From the NCBI GenBank assembly GCA_024400835.1, contig JAKSMC010000004.1, positions 1-64,000 on the forward strand: a DNA stretch of 64,000 nt, given 5' to 3'. The translations under genes and the position numbers were made by a program. The notes below the pieces were generated by a model. That model was not told the DNA's origin. It was given only the letters and a program-made list of their open reading frames with translations, and ran no database searches. The DNA is from Bacteroidales bacterium (GTDB taxonomy: Bacteria > Bacteroidota > Bacteroidia > Bacteroidales > WCHB1-69). How positions within the stretch are numbered: position 1 is the stretch's first letter; each line of letters opens with the position of its first letter. Positions 52,920 through 62,607 of the stretch are shown piece after piece.

Positions 52920-54380
52920 TTATTTCACAGGAACGTTTTTCAGGACTTCGGTGAGGAAGTCGAAGAACTTGCCGACGCTCTCGATGTTGACTCTTTCAAC
53001 CGGGGAGTGCGGGTGTTCGATCGTTGGACCGAAGGAAACCATATCCCAGTCAGGATAGCAGGCGCCGAAGAGACCGCATTCCAAACCTGCGTGGATAGCC
53101 ATGATCTTGGGCTCTGTTTTGAATTTCTTCTTATAGACTTCTCTGCAGGTGTTCATAATCGGGGATTCCATGTTGGGTTTCCAGCCAGGATAAGCGCCTG
53201 TGAGTTCGAGACCGCATTCTGCGAGTTCCGCAATGGCCGTCATTCTGTCGCCAAGGGCATCTTTGGCACTGTCAACGGAGCTGCGGAGCAGACATTTAGC
53301 GCTCATTACACCGTTTTCAGCTTTGAAGTTGGCCACATTGTTGGAGGTCTCAACAAGATTTTCCATAGAGTCGCTCATACGGAGTACGCCGTTAGGAATA
53401 GCGAAGATCATACCGAGGAATTGTCTGACGGCTTTTTCGCGGATAACTTTGGTCGGTGTGTCAACAGCCTTCACGCTGATGGCGAGATTCTCTTCGGTAG
53501 CTGCAAATTCTGCTTTGACCATCGTTTCGAATTTTTTAGCGAAGTTCTTGAAAGCGGTAGCTTTCTTAGCCGGGACAGCGAGGATGGCGGTTGCTTCGCG
53601 CGGAATGGCGTTGCGCAAGCCACCACCGTCGATGGAGGCGATGCAGGCATCAAAGTCGTTGATGGCCTTGGTCAGGAAGCGGACGGCAATCTTGTTGGCG
53701 TTGGCACGTCCCAAGTTGATGTCCATGCCGGAGTGACCACCGTGAAGACCCGTGACGATGAATTTGAAACCCTTCATATCTTCAGGAGTAGCAACTGTTG
53801 TGTACTTGCGTTCGAAGTTGGCATCCAAACCGCCGGCGCAGCCTACGTAGAGTTCGCCCTCTGTCTCAGAGTCGAGGTTGATGAGAATCTTGCCCTTTAC
53901 AAAGCCCTTCTTCAAGCCTTCAGCGCCAGTCATACCAGTCTCTTCGTCAACGGTAACGAGGATTTCCAGCGGACCGTGTTTGACGCCTTTGGTGGTAGCG
54001 CAAGCCATAGCGGCACATACGCCTACACCGTTGTCGGCACCTAATGTGGTCTTGTTGGCACGTACCCAGCCGTTGTCGATGATCGGCTCGATGGGATCCT
54101 TCAGGAAATCGTGCTTTTTGTCGCTGTCGGCTTGCGGAACCATATCAATGTGGCCTTGCAAGATAACAGGAGTTCTGTCTTCCATACCTTTGGTTGCAGG
54201 AATGGTGAACAGCAAGTTGCCGGTTTTGTCTTGTTCAACTTGGATGTTGTGTTCTTTAGCCCAACCTTTGGCCCAAGCCAAGGCAGCTTCTTCGTGTTTG
54301 GAAGGATGCGGAGCGTCGCAAAGATTTCCAAAATTTTCCCACAAATCGTGCGGGTAGAGTTTTAAAAGTTCAGTGTTCAT
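52920..54380 (-). CDS. pepD: Aminoacyl-histidine dipeptidase (M20 family)
   Basis: Cleaves Xaa-His (carnosine-type) and other dipeptides. The 486-residue product starts LYPHDLWENFGNLCDAPHPSKHEE and has the first metal motif LQGHIDMVPQ (His and Asp, about 79-84), the bridging Asp in TTLGADNGVGVC (about 118), catalytic Glu pair DEETGMTGAEG (about 149) and the late His in GPTIEHPHSP. All fit the PepD subfamily. It is monocistronic. Confidence 0.92.
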   Translation of the reverse strand: MNTELLKLYPHDLWENFGNLCDAPHPSKHEEAALAWAKGWAKEHNIQVEQDKTGNLLFTIPATKGMEDRTPVILQGHIDMVPQADSDKKHDFLKDPIEPIIDNGWVRANKTTLGADNGVGVCAAMACATTKGVKHGPLEILVTVDEETGMTGAEGLKKGFVKGKILINLDSETEGELYVGCAGGLDANFERKYTTVATPEDMKGFKFIVTGLHGGHSGMDINLGRANANKIAVRFLTKAINDFDACIASIDGGGLRNAIPREATAILAVPAKKATAFKNFAKKFETMVKAEFAATEENLAISVKAVDTPTKVIREKAVRQFLGMIFAIPNGVLRMSDSMENLVETSNNVANFKAENGVMSAKCLLRSSVDSAKDALGDRMTAIAELAECGLELTGAYPGWKPNMESPIMNTCREVYKKKFKTEPKIMAIHAGLECGLFGACYPDWDMVSFGPTIEHPHSPVERVNIESVGKFFDFLTEVLKNVPVK

Positions 54381-54400
54381 TTTTTATTGGGTTTAAAATG

Positions 54401-54435
54401 TTAGTGATCTGTGATTGGTGAACAGTGGTCTGTTG
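54401..54435. repeat. Heptad array between pepD and the BatA-like gene
   Basis: TTAGTGA, TCTGTGA, TTGGTGA, ACAGTGG, TCTGTTG. The units resemble those at 59270-59304 and, inverted, the array before rpoA. Confidence 0.65.
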
Positions 54436-54477
54436 TGCTGGCGGTTCGGTTATGGGAGAATGCCCCAATCAGGCCGC

Positions 54478-56532
54478 TTATTCTTCGTTTTTGTTGATTT
54501 TCGGTTTTCCCCAGAATCGGAGCAGGATGATTTCAGCCAAGAAGCAGAGCAGGGAGAAAATGATGAAGTATTTCCAGAGTGATTTGCCGTTCAGCTTGTC
54601 GGTGATGCTCTTGGCTATATTCTTAGTGTCGGCGCTGATGACGTCGATGTTCTGGTCGGAAGATTTGGCCATTTTCTTGAGTTCGCTTTCGTCGTAGCAC
54701 TCTAAGTTGGATTCTTTGCGGTTTTGGTTGAAGGCCAGTGTGCCGATGACGGCGCCGTCCTTGATGATGTCGTAAAGGCCGCTTTCGTGGACTTGGTCGT
54801 GGAAATACAAGGCAGTCTCATTGCCGATACGGCGCTGTTCGGGGATGAATTCCTCTTTGTTGTTGCGAGATCTCAGGGTGAGCACGTTGTCCATGTTCTC
54901 AGTTTTGAGCGCGATGGTCTGCATATTGTCAACGCCGATGATGTTGTATAGTTTGCTTTGCATAGCGCTCATAATGCCGATGTTGTGCATAGGTACGAAG
55001 AAGAGTGCGTGGCGGTGTGCATTGCCGTAGTCGTCGTTCATAGCCACGGCGGAAAGGATCACTTTGCCCTTCTCGATCGGATAGGCGGATAGCAGGGGAG
55101 AACCGTTTTCCAAAGACATAATGACTTCGCTGCCGTTGCCGCCGCTGATTTCGTAGTGCTGCAGTGTGACAGGCATGTCAAGTTGGCCCTTCTGGTCTTC
55201 CAGAGCGCCTTTGAAATAGAGGCTCTCGGTATTGATGTTGCCGCATTTGAGTTCCTTTTTAGAAAGGGCTCCATAGGCACCGGCGCCTATGCTACTCAGG
55301 AAACTGCGGTAGGTGTTGTCCAACTCCTTGGGCGGGAATACGAGCAATGTGCCGCCGCTTTTGACGAACTTGCTGAGCTCGTCGGCCAGACCGGAAGAGA
55401 TGGTCGGTACTTCGCTGAGCACGATGACTTCGCATTGCTTGAGCTGTGTGTAGTTGACCTGGTTGTAGGCCATGGCATTGTAGTTGAACACAGAGTCTTT
55501 GCCGTAGAGCGCGTACAGGAAGCGGTTCGGCTCTTTGTCTTCGATGACGGCGATGTTGGTGTTATCGGTTACTTCGTAAGTGAAGAAAAGTTGGTCGTCG
55601 AATGTGATTGGTGCGTCTTCGAGAACCACGCGGCCGCATTGCGTGCCGATGTTTTCGATGTTGTAAACCATGCGACAGTCCACGAAACTGTTGGCGGGGA
55701 TGTCCAGTGCCGCGATAGATTTTTGCTTTTCGTTGATGTAGAGTTTAACAGGGAGTTTCTCAACATCCTCTTTGCCGTAATTGTGGATGCGGGCGAAGAA
55801 AGTGACCTGGTTGCCGACTTTGAAAACAGGGGAGAGGAACCAGCAGCTATCTACGGAAACATTGTTGCGGTCTTCGTTCGGCATAGGAATCAGGAACGTG
55901 GCGGTGGCACTGTCCGTCTTCAGCTGCGCGATGTTGAAGTTGTTTTTCTGATAATCGGAAATATAGTAGTGAACGACGTTCCCTTTGCTGGAGTTGGTGC
56001 AGGTGTTCTTCTCGAATGTGAGAATGTCCTTCAGCGAATGACTGTTGGAAGAGACCTGGACTTTGTCGAGCATTTCGAGGATTTGGTCTTTGTTGAGAAT
56101 GTGCGATTCCTCGCCGGAGAAGTCCTGTGTGGTAAGTACGAAGTCGTCGGAAAAGCCGAATGCGTTGACGATGCTCTTGGCAGCGTCAACGGCATCGTAA
56201 AGCATAGAGCCGTCTTTGCTGTTGGCTTCCATAGAGTAGGAGTTGTCGAGGAAGATGGTCACGAGGTTGCCCTTTTTGCTTTTCTTCTTGTCAGTGGGAA
56301 TAAAAGGTTGGGCAAAAGCGAAGACCAGGGCGGCGATGCCGAGGATTCGGAGGGCGAGAACCACAAGTTGCTGAATAGTCTGTTCACGACGGGTCTTCTT
56401 CTTGATTTCGTCCAACATTTTGACGTTGGAGAAATAGATGGTTTTGTAACGTCTGAAGTTGAACAGATGTATGATAATCGGCACGAGGATGGCGACGAGG
56501 CCGATGAGTAATAGCGGATTAGTAAATGCCAT
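54478..56532 (-). CDS. BatA/VWA domain membrane protein
   Basis: The 684-residue product opens with the aerotolerance-type N-terminal domain of two membrane segments (about 6-22 and 57-77; FTNPLLLIGLVAILVPIIIHLFNFRRYK, a hallmark of BatA N-termini). A von Willebrand A-like region follows with a MIDAS DNSYS motif (about 93-97). A glutamine-amidotransferase-like segment and a single C-terminal membrane helix (WKYFIIFSLLCFLAEIILL) complete it. Such proteins occur widely in Bacteroidota and probably scaffold envelope complexes; the exact role is unknown. Confidence 0.78.
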   Translation of the reverse strand: MAFTNPLLLIGLVAILVPIIIHLFNFRRYKTIYFSNVKMLDEIKKKTRREQTIQQLVVLALRILGIAALVFAFAQPFIPTDKKKSKKGNLVTIFLDNSYSMEANSKDGSMLYDAVDAAKSIVNAFGFSDDFVLTTQDFSGEESHILNKDQILEMLDKVQVSSNSHSLKDILTFEKNTCTNSSKGNVVHYYISDYQKNNFNIAQLKTDSATATFLIPMPNEDRNNVSVDSCWFLSPVFKVGNQVTFFARIHNYGKEDVEKLPVKLYINEKQKSIAALDIPANSFVDCRMVYNIENIGTQCGRVVLEDAPITFDDQLFFTYEVTDNTNIAVIEDKEPNRFLYALYGKDSVFNYNAMAYNQVNYTQLKQCEVIVLSEVPTISSGLADELSKFVKSGGTLLVFPPKELDNTYRSFLSSIGAGAYGALSKKELKCGNINTESLYFKGALEDQKGQLDMPVTLQHYEISGGNGSEVIMSLENGSPLLSAYPIEKGKVILSAVAMNDDYGNAHRHALFFVPMHNIGIMSAMQSKLYNIIGVDNMQTIALKTENMDNVLTLRSRNNKEEFIPEQRRIGNETALYFHDQVHESGLYDIIKDGAVIGTLAFNQNRKESNLECYDESELKKMAKSSDQNIDVISADTKNIAKSITDKLNGKSLWKYFIIFSLLCFLAEIILLRFWGKPKINKNEE

Positions 56533-56569
56533 GTTTCAATTGAACGATTGTACAATATTAAAAGGGCGG

Positions 56570-56577
56570 CAAAGATA
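56570..56577 (-). promoter_or_regulatory. -7 box of the BatA-like gene
   Basis: Minus strand TATCTTTG, 37 bases upstream of the ATG at 56532. An 8-base-period stretch (GAACGATT, GTACAATA) lies between box and start. Confidence 0.6.
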
Positions 56578-56741
56578 CAAAAAATGCGGTTGAAACGTAC
56601 CCGATGTGATGTGCGTCGAAGCGTTTCATCCCGTTTACGTCAGGGAGACGTGTCGCCATTGCATTCTGGCACGTCTTTACGGGGGGCACGATGCTATTTC
56701 GTTTATTTGATTTTACACACTCATTAAACCCGAAAATTGTC

Positions 56742-56749
56742 TACCTTTG
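56742..56749 (+). promoter_or_regulatory. -7 box of the COG0523 GTPase gene
   Basis: TACCTTTG-CCGCCC, 23 bases before the ATG at 56773. It lies downstream of the in-frame start at 56737, excluding that start. No Zur-like palindrome was recognised around it. Confidence 0.6.
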
Positions 56750-56772
56750 CCGCCCTAAAAAAACTGACGAAA

Positions 56773-58032
56773 ATGATTAACGAAACACCTGTGTTGCTGC
56801 TCACTGGATATCTGGGCAGCGGTAAGACAACTTTAGTGAACAGAATTCTTTCCAACCGTCGCGGCATAAAGTTCGCCGTGATTGTGAACGATATCGGGGA
56901 GGTGAATATCGATGCCGACCTTATCCAAAAAGGCGGTGTCGTGAATCAGAAGGACGACAGCCTGGTCGCTCTGCAGAACGGCTGTATATGCTGCACTTTG
57001 AAGATGGACTTGGTGGAACAACTCCATGACCTCACCAGCCAACATTGCTTTGACTACATCGTGATTGAGGCCAGCGGCATCTGCGAACCCGAACCTATTG
57101 CGCAGACGATTTGCTCTATGCCCCGCATGGCGTACGATTTTGAAAAAGACGGTATGCCCAAACTCGACTGCATCGTTACGGTGGTTGACGCCCTCCGTAT
57201 GCAGGATGAGTTCGGCTGTGGCGAAAATCTTATGAAGAAGAACCTCGAGGAAGATGATATCGAAAATCTGATTATCCAACAACTCGAATTCTGTAATATC
57301 GTATTGGTTAACAAGGCTTCCGAGGTATCTCCTAAAGAACTGGGCCGGGTTAAGGAAATTATACGTGCTATCCAAACCAAGGCTGAAATCATCACCTGCG
57401 ATTTCGGAGATGTGGATTTTGACAAAGTCCTTCATACGAAGATGTTCGACTATGAAGATGTGGCTACTTCCGCCGCTTGGATTCAGGGCGTGGAAAAATA
57501 TCATGAGGAGGATGAAGACGAAGATCATGAGGAACATCATCATGACCACGACCACGACCATGATGAGCACCACCATGACCATGACGATGATGACGATGAA
57601 CATGAGCACGGACATCATCACCACCATCACCATCATGACCACGATCATGAGGAGGGTGAAGCCGAAGAATACGGTATCGGTACCTTTGTGTATTACCGCC
57701 GCGAACCGTTCAACTTGAGAGATTTTGACGAATTTGTGTCACGACTCCCGAAGAGCGTGATTCGTGCCAAAGGTGTTTGCTATTTCCGTTCGGAATACGA
57801 CACCTGCTATCTCTTCGAGCAAGCAGGCAAACAGTTGCTGCTGCGTGATGCCGGCCTCTGGTATGCTACGATGCCTGCCAATGAGTTGGCTCAGATGATG
57901 GCTCAGGAACCGGGACTTCGTCGCGATTGGGACGAGCGTTTTGGCGACCGTATGCAGAAAATCGTATTCATCGGACAGAAGATGGATAAAGAGGCTATTA
58001 CTGCGGCTCTTGACTTGTGCTTGGCGGAGTAG
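56773..58032 (+). CDS. COG0523-family metallochaperone GTPase with long His-rich insert
   Basis: The 419-residue product has a CobW/COG0523 G domain: Walker A GYLGSGKTTLVN, NDIGEVNIDADL, the metal-binding CxCC in NGCICCTL (about 74-81), IEASGICEPEP, and LVNKASE as the guanine-specificity site. Between the G domain and the CobW C-terminal domain (about 300-415) lies an insert at ~245-297 made mainly of His, Asp and Glu. Such inserts bind Zn, Co or Ni. A zinc chaperone (ZNG1/ZigA-like) role is likely but the metal is not determinable. Confidence 0.85.
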   Translation: MINETPVLLLTGYLGSGKTTLVNRILSNRRGIKFAVIVNDIGEVNIDADLIQKGGVVNQKDDSLVALQNGCICCTLKMDLVEQLHDLTSQHCFDYIVIEASGICEPEPIAQTICSMPRMAYDFEKDGMPKLDCIVTVVDALRMQDEFGCGENLMKKNLEEDDIENLIIQQLEFCNIVLVNKASEVSPKELGRVKEIIRAIQTKAEIITCDFGDVDFDKVLHTKMFDYEDVATSAAWIQGVEKYHEEDEDEDHEEHHHDHDHDHDEHHHDHDDDDDEHEHGHHHHHHHHDHDHEEGEAEEYGIGTFVYYRREPFNLRDFDEFVSRLPKSVIRAKGVCYFRSEYDTCYLFEQAGKQLLLRDAGLWYATMPANELAQMMAQEPGLRRDWDERFGDRMQKIVFIGQKMDKEAITAALDLCLAE

Positions 58033-58049
58033 GCTCGTGTTGAGAGATG

Positions 58050-58082
58050 AAAAAAGGGAGCAACGTCGTTGTTCCCTTTTTT
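58050..58082. terminator. Bidirectional terminator between COG0523 gene and rlmI
   Basis: AAAAAAGGGA-g-CAACG and CGTTG-t-TCCCTTTTTT form a nearly perfect palindrome, A-rich left and T-rich right, serving both converging genes. Confidence 0.85.
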
Positions 58083-58084
58083 GT

Positions 58085-59266
58085 TTATTCGATAGCTAAT
58101 AAAAGTCCTTTCAAGTAATTGCCTTCCGGATGGTAGATGCTGACCGGGTGGTCGATGGCGTGCTGCATCTGATGGACAATCCGGACATTTTTGTGCTCCA
58201 AGGCAGCAGCGGAAAACGCAATAGTCTTGAAATCGTCAATGCTGATAGCTTGTGAGCAGGAGAAGGTGAAGAGCAGACCGCCGGGCTGGAGCTTTTCCAT
58301 GGCTTTGCGATTGATGTTGCGGTAACCTTTGATGCCCTGTTCCTTCACGCGATGGTGCTTGGCAAATGCCGGTGGGTCAAGGACAATGAGGTCGTAGGCG
58401 TGGTCGGGCATGTTCTCCAAGAACTTGAAGACGTCTTCACAGTAAGAGGAATGCCTTCTGACAGCATCTTCGCCGAGGAGCGCGATGTTGGCGTCCGTGA
58501 GCTCGATGGCCTTGCGGGAGATGTCAACCGAGTCAACATGCTCGGCACCACCGCGCAGCGCGTATGCCGAAAAGCCTCCGGAGTAGCAAAACATGTTGAG
58601 TACCCGGTGACCTTTTGCCAGCTCGCCAACCATTTTCCGACTGTCTCGCTGGTCAAGGAAGAAGCCCGTCTTCTGGCCCCCTTGGACGTCAATGTTGAAG
58701 CCGATGCCGTTTTCCCTGCCGATGATCTTGCTGACTTCTCCGTAAAGCAGTTCGTCTTCTGCTTTGGTATCTTCAGCGTCGGTTAGCGTAAGCCCGCTCT
58801 TGTTGTAGATGGACTTGATGTCTGGAAACAGCTCTCGTAGAATCTGTACGAAAGTATCCTTGAGCAAGAACATGCCGTAAGCGTGGAATTGCATTACGGC
58901 ATTGCCGTCGTATATGTCGATGATGAGCCCTGGGAGACCGTCTCCTTCACCGTTTACCAATCGGAACATGGTGGTCTCTGGGTTGTTGATCAGGCCGATG
59001 GACTGGCGGAAAGCCAAAGCTTTTTGCACTTTTTCCTTCCAAAATCCATAGTTCGGTTCTACTGGCTCGAAACTGAACACGCGAACGGCAATGGAATTGT
59101 CGTGGAAATGTCCGATAGCTAAGAAATTACCGCTGTTGTCGCATACCTCGACGATGTCACCGTTCTGGATGTTTTTGTCCACTTTGGCTACGGCCCCGGA
59201 AAACACCCAAGGATGGAAGCGAAGCAGGGATTTCTCTTTGCCTTTATATAGGATTACTTTCTTCAT
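58085..59266 (-). CDS. rlmI: Class I SAM-dependent rRNA methyltransferase, RlmI type
   Basis: The 393-residue product has an N-terminal PUA domain (about 1-75; GKEKSLLRFHPWVFSGAV), a middle domain (FRLVNGEGDGLPGLIIDIYDG) and a Rossmann methyltransferase with VLNMFCYSGGFSAYALRGGA, VDSVDISRKAIE, IVLDPPAFAKHH and the catalytic-Cys region FSCSQAI. E. coli RlmI makes m5C1962 in 23S rRNA. The DPPAF motif and Cys match that family. Confidence 0.88.
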   Translation of the reverse strand: MKKVILYKGKEKSLLRFHPWVFSGAVAKVDKNIQNGDIVEVCDNSGNFLAIGHFHDNSIAVRVFSFEPVEPNYGFWKEKVQKALAFRQSIGLINNPETTMFRLVNGEGDGLPGLIIDIYDGNAVMQFHAYGMFLLKDTFVQILRELFPDIKSIYNKSGLTLTDAEDTKAEDELLYGEVSKIIGRENGIGFNIDVQGGQKTGFFLDQRDSRKMVGELAKGHRVLNMFCYSGGFSAYALRGGAEHVDSVDISRKAIELTDANIALLGEDAVRRHSSYCEDVFKFLENMPDHAYDLIVLDPPAFAKHHRVKEQGIKGYRNINRKAMEKLQPGGLLFTFSCSQAISIDDFKTIAFSAAALEHKNVRIVHQMQHAIDHPVSIYHPEGNYLKGLLLAIE

Positions 59267-59269
59267 TTA

Positions 59270-59304
59270 TTAGAGATCTGTGATCAGTGAATGGTGATCT
59301 GTAT
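59270..59304. repeat. Heptad array upstream of rlmI
   Basis: TTAGAGA, TCTGTGA, TCAGTGA, ATGGTGA, TCTGTAT, between the rlmI start and the DUF819 gene stop, both leftward. Clearly related to the array at 54401. Confidence 0.7.
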
Positions 59305-59373
59305 TGGATTGGTGTTGTTTGCGATGAACTGTTGGATGACAAGAGTTTGGGAACTTGTTCGGTAGGTTGTCGA

Positions 59374-60582
59374 TTAGAATAGCGGTAATCCCAAAATCGT
59401 TGCGAAAATGGAGCCCAAGTAGTTGCCGACGGCATAGCCGACCAAGCCGATGGCGATACCGCTGATGAGCACTTTGCGGTTGCCGATGGCTTCTACCACT
59501 GGCGGAACGAATGGAGGTGAACAAAGCAGGCTGATGTAGCTTGCTGTGAACAGGTCACCGCTGACTTTGAAGCAACGGCAGATGATGATGTAAATTACCA
59601 TGGAAACAACCAGTGCGAACAGGATGAACCACATAATGGTCAATGACGAACTGTCGATTTTGGTGATGTCGAATTTGGTGGCGACAACGATACTGAAAAT
59701 AAGGATGAAGAACATACCGAGTTCGAAGGTCTTGGGCAGTTCTCTGATTTTTTTGCTGAAGGAGGCAATGATTGCCAATGTCGTAATGGTGAGGATGACA
59801 ATCAGCTCGTTGATTTTACCTACGATGAGAAGGGAAAGCCCTGCGCCGATAGCAAGCATGCCGATGGAGAGCAAGAGGCCGAGCATCATTCTGCCGAAAG
59901 TGTGGAGTTGGAGCATGCCGCGGTAATTCTCGAAAGTGCCTTCGGCTACTTTGTCGAGTTCGTTCTCGTTGTCGAGTGTCGTTTCATCTTTGGCAGGCAT
60001 GAGTTTGCGGAAGATTTTGTAACCGCCGGCCATGATGAAGATGATGAGGGGCAATGTGACAATTTCTTCGAATGCCAAGGTGATGTTGTAGGTGTTGGGA
60101 TCTGCATGGACGATGTTGCTGAGAGCCGTGAAGTTCAGGGTTCCGCCCGTATAGATACCGGTCATCATGACGGCAACTTTCTTGAACTCGTCCTCTGTAC
60201 CGTAGCCCACGTTTTTGAATACCACATAGCCGAGTACGATAGCCACGCATACTGCGAAGATGCCGCCGACAAGGGCAATCAGAGTTTTCTTGAGGGATTT
60301 GGTCCAGAGCTTGAAATCGGAGTTGAACAGCATCAATGGGATGGCCAATGGAACGCAGACACTCATCAATGTACTTTGAATGGAGGAAAACGTGTCATAG
60401 GCTGGGGCACCTTCGGTTGGGAGGAACCCAGCTGCTGTGTTGAGTAATGCGATGATGATACCGACAGCGTATGCCAATATCACGGTCCCGATTTTCTGGG
60501 CCCATTTGTACTTGTTGAATAGCAGAATGATTATCACCGGGAAGATGATGTATCCTGCAATCATAAGAGTTGAACTTGTCAT
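59374..60582 (-). CDS. DUF819 family membrane protein
   Basis: The 402-residue product has about ten to twelve membrane segments with GIYTGGTLNFTALSNIVHAD (about 150-169) and a second re-entrant-like segment near the end (ASYISLLCSPPFVPPVVEAIGN). Both are characteristic of DUF819 (YjcL-like) proteins. A transport role is generally assumed for the family; the substrate is unknown. It is upstream of rlmI on the same strand, separated by the heptad array. Confidence 0.8.
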   Translation of the reverse strand: MTSSTLMIAGYIIFPVIIILLFNKYKWAQKIGTVILAYAVGIIIALLNTAAGFLPTEGAPAYDTFSSIQSTLMSVCVPLAIPLMLFNSDFKLWTKSLKKTLIALVGGIFAVCVAIVLGYVVFKNVGYGTEDEFKKVAVMMTGIYTGGTLNFTALSNIVHADPNTYNITLAFEEIVTLPLIIFIMAGGYKIFRKLMPAKDETTLDNENELDKVAEGTFENYRGMLQLHTFGRMMLGLLLSIGMLAIGAGLSLLIVGKINELIVILTITTLAIIASFSKKIRELPKTFELGMFFILIFSIVVATKFDITKIDSSSLTIMWFILFALVVSMVIYIIICRCFKVSGDLFTASYISLLCSPPFVPPVVEAIGNRKVLISGIAIGLVGYAVGNYLGSIFATILGLPLF

Positions 60583-60612
60583 AGGATAATGTTATTTATT
60601 ATTATTGATTTT

Positions 60613-62469
60613 TCAAATTTTTTGTGGCGATTTGAGTAAATATAGTATGTTGCTGTCTTTGTAATAGATGTCCTCGCGATATTGGATTTGGTCGTCGGAA
60701 CCAACAAAGCAGGTGTAGTATTCGATATAAAGCGGCATTTTATGCTTCAAAGATATGCCGGTAGGCTTAAGTTGCTTTGGCGTCACGCTTGCTGCAAGTT
60801 CTTCTTCTGTCATGGAAGCCCTGCGGATGGAGTCGCGTTTCTGTTTTTCCTCTAGGAATTTGATGCCGGCTTGAGAAATGGGTTCCATACCGACGAGCAT
60901 GTTGAGTTGGTCGACTTTCAGACTGTCGTATTCGTTGATGCCGTAAATGATGGCGGCCAGCTCGAACGGGTTCTCCACGCGGATGCAGCCGTGACTGAGC
61001 GCACGCACGCGACGCTTGAAGGCGCCTTTGTTGTTGGTGTCGTGCAAATATACGGATTCGCTGTTGGGAAAGTCGAACTTGATTTGCCCAAGTGCGTTGT
61101 AACGCCCGGAGGTCTGTATGAGACGATAGGGGATGTTGTTCTGGCTGACTTGTGTCCAATCGATGGATTCTGGGTCGACACGACCGCCGGTGCGGGCGTC
61201 TTTGATGTAGAGCCGTTCGCGGTTGACAACTCCGGTGTTGCTCCGGCAGAGCTTGTAGTAGTATTCGTTTTTGAGAATGTCATACGGAATGCTCCACTCA
61301 GGGTTGAGGACGAGACGGCTGATTTCGCTGTGCAACAGCGGGGATTCGGCTTTGAAGGCTTTCACCAAGCCGTTTTTGGTTCGAGAAGGATCCACTGCGG
61401 GATTCTGGGTTTTGCCGCAGCAGATTCTGGTTTGGAAAACCGTCTTGCCGTCAACAATGGTCTTGAGCGTGAAGTCCGGAATGTTGACTGCAATGAAAGT
61501 GTCTTGTTTGGCGGGTGTCACCTGCCAACGCAGGCGCTCCATGTTAACCGCTATTTTGTCAACGTAGTAGGAAATCGGGCGGTTGAGCTTGGTGATGGTC
61601 TCTATGTCGAGGCTGTCACTTTCCGGAATGGCGTTGTTGCGGCGGAATTTGTTGATGCCGGCCAGCATCTTGTCTGTCAGCACCGTGGTGTCTCGGAAGC
61701 TCTTGGGCAGCTCGCCCGTGAGTTTCAGCCGCTTGCATACGGACTTGAGCGCGTTGGATTGAGCGCCTTTGAATACGACTTGCTCCGGTATTGCTGTAAC
61801 CACGCTGTCTTGGAGCGGTCTCAATCGCTTCAACTCTTTTTGCAATACGCGATATTCGTGGCTCTTAGGTTGATGCTCTTTCAGTGCTGAGGGCAGGTCC
61901 TTTAGGTCTTGTAGTGCCTGACAGATAAATGCCGTGTCGGCCTGCAGATTGGTCATCAGCCATTTGCCCCCGTTGGCTCTCTTTGGGTCTGTGGCTCCGT
62001 ACGTGAGTGCCTCCACATACCGTAAGTATGCGTCGGTGAGCTTCATTTCCAAGTTGCAGAGCGTGTCATAGATGGAACTGTCGTTTTTAGTTTGGTGATT
62101 TTTCAGCCTTTCTAATGTTTGCGCAATGGCCGGGTATCCGAAAAAGGTGTCCGTGATGCCGTGCTCGTCGGCATTGGCTAAATGCAGCAGCAAAGTGTCA
62201 ATGCGACTTTCCTGAATGCCGCGGAGCGTCCAATAGGGCTCGTAATTGTTGTCTTTGTAAAATTGGTTTATCAGCCCGGCACTTTGATCGAGTGTGTCGG
62301 GCACCGAGTCGAGCCGGCTGGCAAAGAAGGCGTGATACTCTTTTTTGTGGAAGGCACTGTAGTGGTCAAACCAATGCGGAGCCCGTTCTGCAATGCTGTT
62401 TTTGTTTATGCAGGCAGGCAGCAGTATGATGGTTGTGACAATAAGAAGAAAATGTATTTTTCTTACCAT
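60613..62469 (-). CDS. LdtD/YcbB-like L,D-transpeptidase lipoprotein
   Basis: The start at 62469 (MVRKIHFLLIVTTIILLPACIN, lipobox LPAC) gives a lipoprotein signal; an in-frame ATG at 62493 lies in the promoter box. The 618-residue product has the scaffold domain (HGITDTFFGYPAIAQTL), a peptidoglycan-binding-like region (about 240-290) and the YkuD catalytic domain with VYLHDTN and LSHGCIRVENP, nucleophile Cys at about 495. It makes 3-3 peptidoglycan crosslinks or anchors proteins to the wall. Length is normal for the family. Confidence 0.88.
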   Translation of the reverse strand: MVRKIHFLLIVTTIILLPACINKNSIAERAPHWFDHYSAFHKKEYHAFFASRLDSVPDTLDQSAGLINQFYKDNNYEPYWTLRGIQESRIDTLLLHLANADEHGITDTFFGYPAIAQTLERLKNHQTKNDSSIYDTLCNLEMKLTDAYLRYVEALTYGATDPKRANGGKWLMTNLQADTAFICQALQDLKDLPSALKEHQPKSHEYRVLQKELKRLRPLQDSVVTAIPEQVVFKGAQSNALKSVCKRLKLTGELPKSFRDTTVLTDKMLAGINKFRRNNAIPESDSLDIETITKLNRPISYYVDKIAVNMERLRWQVTPAKQDTFIAVNIPDFTLKTIVDGKTVFQTRICCGKTQNPAVDPSRTKNGLVKAFKAESPLLHSEISRLVLNPEWSIPYDILKNEYYYKLCRSNTGVVNRERLYIKDARTGGRVDPESIDWTQVSQNNIPYRLIQTSGRYNALGQIKFDFPNSESVYLHDTNNKGAFKRRVRALSHGCIRVENPFELAAIIYGINEYDSLKVDQLNMLVGMEPISQAGIKFLEEKQKRDSIRRASMTEEELAASVTPKQLKPTGISLKHKMPLYIEYYTCFVGSDDQIQYREDIYYKDSNILYLLKSPQKI

Positions 62470-62490
62470 AGGCTTTCCGAAAAGAGGCGG

Positions 62491-62498
62491 CAAATATA
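62491..62498 (-). promoter_or_regulatory. -7 box of the L,D-transpeptidase gene
   Basis: Minus strand TATATTTG-CCGCC, 21 bases upstream of the ATG at 62469. Confidence 0.55.
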
Positions 62499-62607
62499 CA
62501 AATATTGTGATAATGTATTAATACATAAATTAGATGGTGAAATTGCTTCCTCCATCTAATTTGTATGCCTGGTCTTTTTTCGGATAATAGAACCTTGTAG
62601 TTGAAGA

